This document shows, piece by piece, positions 57,733 through 61,885 of a DNA stretch of 61,885 nt (positions are counted from its first letter, which is position 1; every line of letters begins with the position of its first letter). Origin of the DNA: an uncultured Oscillospiraceae bacterium (lineage in GTDB: Bacteria; Bacillota; Clostridia; Oscillospirales; Acutalibacteraceae); assembly GCA_900546785.1 (NCBI GenBank), contig URED01000007.1, positions 1 through 61,885 of the forward strand, written 5' to 3'. The notes under the pieces were generated by a model, which was not told the DNA's origin, searched no databases, and saw only the letters and a program-made list of their open reading frames with translations. The position numbers were made by a program, and so were the translations under genes.

Positions 57733-59073
57733 TTAAACATTCAGTTTCAGCTCAATATACTTTTCACTTTCCTCGCCCCAGCTGTCAACGGCATAGATTT
57801 TAAAATCATGCCCGCCGCTGTCAGGCAGTTCCATTTCAAGCGCAACGGTTTGGCTCATACTGTCTATTCCGTTATAGAAATCGCTGAAATAGTATTTGGT
57901 TTCCTGATCGTCGATCACCACTTTATAGGAATGGACGAAATCGTCGTCGCTTGCCGCGGGGAAGGACAAAATAATTTTATCGCCCTGAACCGTTGCCGTA
58001 CCGGCTGTATCGGTTATAACGGGAGCGGAATTCACGGCTTTCCTGCTTTCAAACGAATATTTGCCGTCATTCTGATACGGCAGTGAAAAAGTCCACACGC
58101 TATCCGCTTTTTCTTCCTTACCCATATTGCCGTCTGCAAAATTGATACGGTGTACCGTAATGGATTCATCCGTAAAATCCAAAATATACCCCATCGGGGT
58201 CGCATCTGCATTCGGCGGAATCGTGCCGTTTTCTTTGCCCTCTTCCATTTCGGTATAGGAAAGCGACTGCGTATTGATGACCGTATAGGCGCCCTGCCAG
58301 ATCGAACGCTCATCAAGCAGTGAATAATGCACATGACCGCTGAAATCGATCACATTCGGGTATTTGGAAAGCACCGCGTCCAGATTTTTATCTCCCCAGT
58401 CTTCACTGCCGTAGCTGGTATTCTCCGGCTGGTTATGCGTCATAACAAAAATAGGCTTTCCCTCTGAATCCGCTGCCGCCTTTTGCAGCTCGTTATCCAG
58501 CCATTCGGCAGTTAATCTGTAGCCGTTCTGCATACTGCCGGAATCCGGCGACGCACCTATAAAATGATAGCCGTTTACAACATAATGCGTCCACGGAGAA
58601 GAGCCTGTAACGCTTTCATAAGCCGCCTTGTGCGGGCGATATGTAAAAACATTCTTGCTCCAGTAATCATGATTGCCCATGATACTTTGGATTATGGGTC
58701 TGTCTTCCCCAAAGACCTCGTTAATTGCGTCCTCATAAGTCTGAAAGGCAAATTCTGTGCCCAGATCGCCGATATCGCCTGCAAAGAGGATCATGTCAAC
58801 ATCATTATTTTTGATTACATTAAGCGCATTTTTAAAATTTACAAGGTATGTATCGTCTTCTGCAAGCAGCTCTTCCGTAGGGGGCAGCTGCGTATCCGAT
58901 ATAACGGCAACTTTGAAATCGCTTGCGGAAGTTTGAAATTCCTGAATCTCCGTTTTATTGATAAGAGCCCTGCTTGATGAGGAATATAACACGAACAAAA
59001 CGATCGCCCCCGCGATAAGTATGAATGCTGCAATAACAGACAGCGCAGTAATGATTTTCTTTTTTTTACTCAT
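57733..59073 (-). CDS. Membrane-anchored metallophosphoesterase with C-terminal Ig-like domain
   Basis: The 446-residue protein begins MSKKKK followed by one membrane segment (~8-30), so the rest should face outwards. Calcineurin-type motifs are AVISDTQLP (~55, with Gln in place of the usual His), LFAGDIGDLG (~92), IMGNHDYW (~128), VMTHNQPE (~210) and FSGHVHYSL (~245). Residues ~340-446 form a fibronectin/Ig-like domain. The ATG at 59073 overlaps the transporter stop by 8 bp. A phosphatase inside a beta-galactosidase operon is unusual. Confidence 0.85.
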   Translation of the reverse strand: MSKKKKIITALSVIAAFILIAGAIVLFVLYSSSSRALINKTEIQEFQTSASDFKVAVISDTQLPPTEELLAEDDTYLVNFKNALNVIKNNDVDMILFAGDIGDLGTEFAFQTYEDAINEVFGEDRPIIQSIMGNHDYWSKNVFTYRPHKAAYESVTGSSPWTHYVVNGYHFIGASPDSGSMQNGYRLTAEWLDNELQKAAADSEGKPIFVMTHNQPENTSYGSEDWGDKNLDAVLSKYPNVIDFSGHVHYSLLDERSIWQGAYTVINTQSLSYTEMEEGKENGTIPPNADATPMGYILDFTDESITVHRINFADGNMGKEEKADSVWTFSLPYQNDGKYSFESRKAVNSAPVITDTAGTATVQGDKIILSFPAASDDDFVHSYKVVIDDQETKYYFSDFYNGIDSMSQTVALEMELPDSGGHDFKIYAVDSWGEESEKYIELKLNV

Positions 59074-60643
59074 TCTGACACCCATGCTCTGCCGCACTTT
59101 CTGCTGCCAGCGCATTCAGCTCTTCATTTTCCAATCTTTCCTTTTCTGCTCTGAAAGCCTTTAGCTTGCCCGCCTGCGCTTTTTCATCAAACTTATAGAA
59201 AAACATCGGAATCGTTTGCAGCAGCAAACCGATAGCGCCGAATGCGGTAAGCAGGAAGAAGATAACGTTCAACAGCATCGTGTAATCCACGCCGCCGGAA
59301 ATGAAAGACTGCGTTGGGCTTTGGATCAGCGGCCGGGTCAAATTATCCGTAAGCGCATTCATTTTATCTACATTATAACCGAAAGCATCAACAACATTCA
59401 AGAGCAACGCATTAAAAATTGCAACCGATATCTGGCTTATCAGGCTCTGGAAAGAGAACACGGTGCCCTCAAGCCGCTTGCCCGTGCGCATTTCAAGATC
59501 CTCCACAACGTCGGAGAACATAGCTGTTGTAAGGACTGTCATGATCCCGACCGGGAAATTTGTAAAGAAACGCAGGATCATATAAACGACCGCGCCTGCA
59601 AACGTATTATAGGGAACGATCCAAACACCTATAACAAAGCAGATGATATCAGCAAAGATACCGATAATAGAAGTGCCTATCCAAAGCGTTTTCTTATCCA
59701 TCTTTTTGAGAAACAGAGGTATCAGCGCCATAGAAAGCATATAGGAAATACCGCTGCCGATCTGAAGGAGCGGCGTTAAAAGGCCTTCGCTCGTGAGCTG
59801 CAAAGAGATGCCGAACGTATCATAGATCCAGGCGCATAATTCATCTATGGGCAGAACGCCGATACAGTTCCACTTTGCAAAATACGGCAAAAACATAGAA
59901 CCGATATTGACGATCGACGAGAAGAACATGGCGATCGTTAACACAATAAACTTTTTATCTTTAAATACGATCTTTAATCCGTCAACATACTTTTCTTTTT
60001 TAGGCGGTATCCTTATTTTTTCCTTGAAACCGAAGGCGGAAAAGAACATGGGCACAGCGCCGATCGTTGCAAAGATCAGCGCAGAAAAGAAATAGCCCTG
60101 CTTCTGATTTTCCCGCCCCCAAAGACCGGCAACCGTAAAGAAGAGCAGCGACGGCAGAACCGAACCGAGCGAGCCGAGTATATTGCTCCAGGACAGGGCT
60201 TTGACGCGCAGCTTATCTTCCGGAAATACAAGCGGCGCAAGGCCCTTGTTCGGAATATCGAGAGCCGTATAAATCGTGTAATAGAGAATATACGCTATAA
60301 TTGCGTAAATAAAGTTTCCCGTCTGTCCGAAATCGATCGGCGCAAACAGCATTGCCGTTACCAAAATCATCGGGCCGGACATCCAGAACACATACGGTCG
60401 GCATTTGCCCCAGCGGGTATTGGTCTTATCGACCAGCATGCCCATAAGAGGATCGTTTACGGCATCCCACACCTTGGTAACAGCCAGCATAATACCCGTC
60501 ATGGAAAGGGACAGCCCCAGAACATCGGTAAAATACATATTGAGCGCCGTGCCGACAATACTGTAGACCGTGCTTATGCCGAACGGCAAAAGCGAAAAAG
60601 CAAGTATTTCCCGTGTTGTTTTGCTCTTAAATAAATTTTTCAT
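59066..60643 (-). CDS. GPH-family sugar:cation symporter
   Basis: The 525-residue protein has about twelve membrane helices and the signature of the glycoside-pentoside-hexuronide family, such as DAVNDPLMGMLVDKTNTRWGKCRPY near residue 60 (quoted here in part as NDPLMGMLVDKTNTRWGK). GPH members import lactose, melibiose and similar glycosides with a cation. A long charged C-terminal tail (~485-525) follows the last helix. GGAGGGAG precedes the ATG at 60643, which overlaps the ROK stop by 4 bp. Confidence 0.9.
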   Translation of the reverse strand: MKNLFKSKTTREILAFSLLPFGISTVYSIVGTALNMYFTDVLGLSLSMTGIMLAVTKVWDAVNDPLMGMLVDKTNTRWGKCRPYVFWMSGPMILVTAMLFAPIDFGQTGNFIYAIIAYILYYTIYTALDIPNKGLAPLVFPEDKLRVKALSWSNILGSLGSVLPSLLFFTVAGLWGRENQKQGYFFSALIFATIGAVPMFFSAFGFKEKIRIPPKKEKYVDGLKIVFKDKKFIVLTIAMFFSSIVNIGSMFLPYFAKWNCIGVLPIDELCAWIYDTFGISLQLTSEGLLTPLLQIGSGISYMLSMALIPLFLKKMDKKTLWIGTSIIGIFADIICFVIGVWIVPYNTFAGAVVYMILRFFTNFPVGIMTVLTTAMFSDVVEDLEMRTGKRLEGTVFSFQSLISQISVAIFNALLLNVVDAFGYNVDKMNALTDNLTRPLIQSPTQSFISGGVDYTMLLNVIFFLLTAFGAIGLLLQTIPMFFYKFDEKAQAGKLKAFRAEKERLENEELNALAAESAAEHGCQNE

Positions 60644-61614
60644 TGTACTCCCTCCGGCATCTTGTAATATCCGCATTTATTAATAAGAGAAACGAACCCG
60701 CCGAAGATGCTGTTAAAATAATCATCGGACACCTTGAATTCAGGCAGCGCATACGGCGGCAGGCCTTTAACCGCGGCATGAAATATTTTTTCAAACTGAT
60801 TCTGCCTCTGAGATCTGTAAAACACGATCAGCTGCGGATTGAGGTAAATAATTATATTTCTGACGATCTTGGCAGGGAAAGTGATTCCCATAATGTTTTT
60901 CCTAAGATCATCGGTATATCCAACCTCACCGCCAAAGCCCGTGCTGCCCGTAAGTAAATTGCCGTTTACCGTTTCTCCGACGCCTACGCCGTTATGGCCG
61001 AACTGCACCGTGGCAATATTTGATATATTCCCGCCGTTCTTTGCGCACTCCCCTATGGCGGTAAGCTTCATATCATTCTGAACAACAACGTTTATACCGT
61101 ATTTGCTTTCAAGATCGCTTTTCATATCCAGCCCAACGGCAGACGGATTATAAAACCAGTCCATGATAACGCCGTTATTCAGCACGCACGGCAGCGCCAG
61201 ACAGACCGTGCCGATATTATATTTTTCAGACGCGCGTTCTATGATCCGGTAAACGCTTTTTACAAAGCCGTTAAATGCAAAAGTGACGGAATATTCCGCA
61301 ACGCTCTCAAAACAGAAATCACAAATGCGGCAGAGCAATTTGTTATCATCAACAATCAGAAATAAAAAATACTGGTACTTCTCATTAAGAAAATATAATT
61401 TTGCTTTGCGCCCGCCGGTAGAATCCGCCATATCTCCCTCGCAGACCATTCCGAATTCAATAGCCTGCACAACGCATTTTTTAACGGTAGTCAATCCGCC
61501 TTCGGTCTGCTCTGTAAGCCGGGCCAAACTGCAGGGGCCTTTTTTTCTTAACACCTGTAAAATATCGGAAAGATTTTTGTTTCTTATATTTTTAAGGGTA
61601 TCGTGCTCAAGCAA
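60640..61614 (-). CDS. ROK-family transcriptional regulator lacking the zinc motif
   Basis: The 324-residue protein has an N-terminal helix-turn-helix (~15-65, NLSDILQVLRKKGPCSLARL) and a ROK sugar-binding domain with QNDMKLTAIGE (~175) and GSTGFGGEVGY (~225). The zinc-binding CxCGxxGCxE motif normally found right after that point is missing, and the domain is shortened. It probably senses a sugar and controls its own operon. The start is a TTG at 61614 with GGGAGG 8 bp upstream. First gene of the operon. Confidence 0.85.
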   Translation of the reverse strand: MLEHDTLKNIRNKNLSDILQVLRKKGPCSLARLTEQTEGGLTTVKKCVVQAIEFGMVCEGDMADSTGGRKAKLYFLNEKYQYFLFLIVDDNKLLCRICDFCFESVAEYSVTFAFNGFVKSVYRIIERASEKYNIGTVCLALPCVLNNGVIMDWFYNPSAVGLDMKSDLESKYGINVVVQNDMKLTAIGECAKNGGNISNIATVQFGHNGVGVGETVNGNLLTGSTGFGGEVGYTDDLRKNIMGITFPAKIVRNIIIYLNPQLIVFYRSQRQNQFEKIFHAAVKGLPPYALPEFKVSDDYFNSIFGGFVSLINKCGYYKMPEGVQ

Positions 61615-61630
61615 ACAACATACCTCCCAT

Positions 61631-61657
61631 AACTTTTAACACGGGGTATCAAAAGTT
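61631..61657. promoter_or_regulatory. Inverted repeat in the ROK operon leader (possible operator)
   Basis: AACTTTT and AAAAGTT flank 13 bp between the -10 box and the start codon of the ROK gene, a likely place for autoregulation. Confidence 0.4.
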
Positions 61658-61686
61658 CTTATAAATGTTCCTGTTTTATTTGTCAA
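61658..61686 (-). promoter_or_regulatory. Promoter of the ROK-transporter-lacZ operon
   Basis: TTGACA (61686-61681), 17 bp, TATAAG (61663-61658) on the minus strand. Confidence 0.8.
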
Positions 61687-61751
61687 TCACAAACATATAA
61701 TAATGCAAACTTATGCTTTATCGGCAAGCAGAAATCATCTGAAGCGGCTGC

Positions 61752-61787
61752 CATAAAAATATAAAAGCCTGCAAAATAATGCAGGCT
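61752..61787 (-). terminator. Terminator for a minus-strand unit beyond the window
   Basis: AGCCTGCA and TGCAGGCT form an 8-bp stem followed on the minus strand by TTTTATATTTTTAT. Confidence 0.65.
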
Positions 61788-61829
61788 GCAGCGTGTAGAA
61801 AAAGGTGTGAATTTAGAAAAGGGGCAGTC

Positions 61830-61885
61830 TTACACGCTGAGGAGACTTCGAGAAATCGAGCTGAATTTCGTTTTTCGCGAGCGGG
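61830..61885 (+). repeat. 56-bp repeat, copy 2 (start of second putative RNA, cut by window edge)
   Basis: Matches 31336-31391 at 55 of 56 positions in the same orientation. Its first bases TACACGCTG (61831-61839) are also the right arm of a 9-bp inverted repeat with CAGCGTGTA (61789-61797). Confidence 0.85.

Overview
The window reads as chromosome of an endospore-forming, anaerobic Clostridia bacterium, most likely of the Oscillospiraceae/Ruminococcaceae type. The signs are the spoIIGA-sigE pair, a SigH-like sigma factor, a perfect CIRCE operator before groESL, a SAM-I riboswitch before metK, RqcH, and an IspH-ribosomal protein S1 fusion of the kind known from Clostridia. No tRNA, rRNA, insertion sequence, prophage or CRISPR array is visible. 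Genes are densely packed in polycistronic units with many 1-17 bp overlaps, and most promoters fit TTGACA-N17-TATAAT.

Layout, left to right. 1-1801 (-): amino-terminal part of a large secreted FIVAR-like surface protein. 2072-4100 (-): groES-groEL under CIRCE. 4174-8751 (-): a six-gene unit (DUF1858 protein, trmK, Nif3-like, rqcH, ispD, ispF), divergent from a DUF4364 gene through promoters that appear to share one palindromic -35 hexamer. 9418-16939 (-): ABC-F ATPase, HI0933-family flavoprotein, cmk, plsC, ispH-rpsA and, past a terminator, a Tam-like methyltransferase. 17062-18299 (+): phosphomannose isomerase and a DUF378 membrane protein. 18342-19900 (-): sigE-spoIIGA behind a promoter with an unusual 21-bp spacer, as in Bacillus spoIIG. 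19912-24487 (-): signal-peptidase-like protein, ABC exporter, GH2 enzyme and cyclophilin in one overlapping operon. 24505-29067 (-): ilvB-ilvN-leuC-leuD plus an unknown gene. 29141-31307 (+): ychF, a SigH-like sigma factor and a zinc-ribbon protein.

31308-31625 has no protein gene. It holds a structured, terminator-ended putative RNA whose first 56 bp recur at the right edge of the window (61830-61885, 55/56 identical), and possibly a second short transcript. 31626-41587 (-) is a complete de novo UMP operon (pyrC-carA-carB-pyrK-pyrD-pyrF-pyrE-pyrB-pyrI). 41698-44803 (+): GH4 phospho-glycosidase, PfkB kinase and a TtcA-like tRNA thiolase. 44870-46256 (-): metK with its riboswitch. 46406-47968 (+): an extended SDR enzyme fused to a zinc ribbon.

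48035-61885 is a plant-glycan locus: araB-like kinase, araA, araD and an L,D-transpeptidase (-); a GH2 enzyme (+); then a (-) operon of ROK regulator, GPH sugar transporter, membrane-anchored metallophosphoesterase and LacZ-type beta-galactosidase. Import and hydrolysis of short beta-galactosides together with arabinose conversion to xylulose-5-phosphate would suit growth on arabinogalactan or pectin side chains; that substrate is inference.

The most interesting points are a perfect internal Shine-Dalgarno sequence inside ispH-rpsA that could release free S1, the repeated putative RNA, the mutually exclusive promoter pair at 8723-8774, the sigE promoter, and the orphan peptidase/exporter operon.
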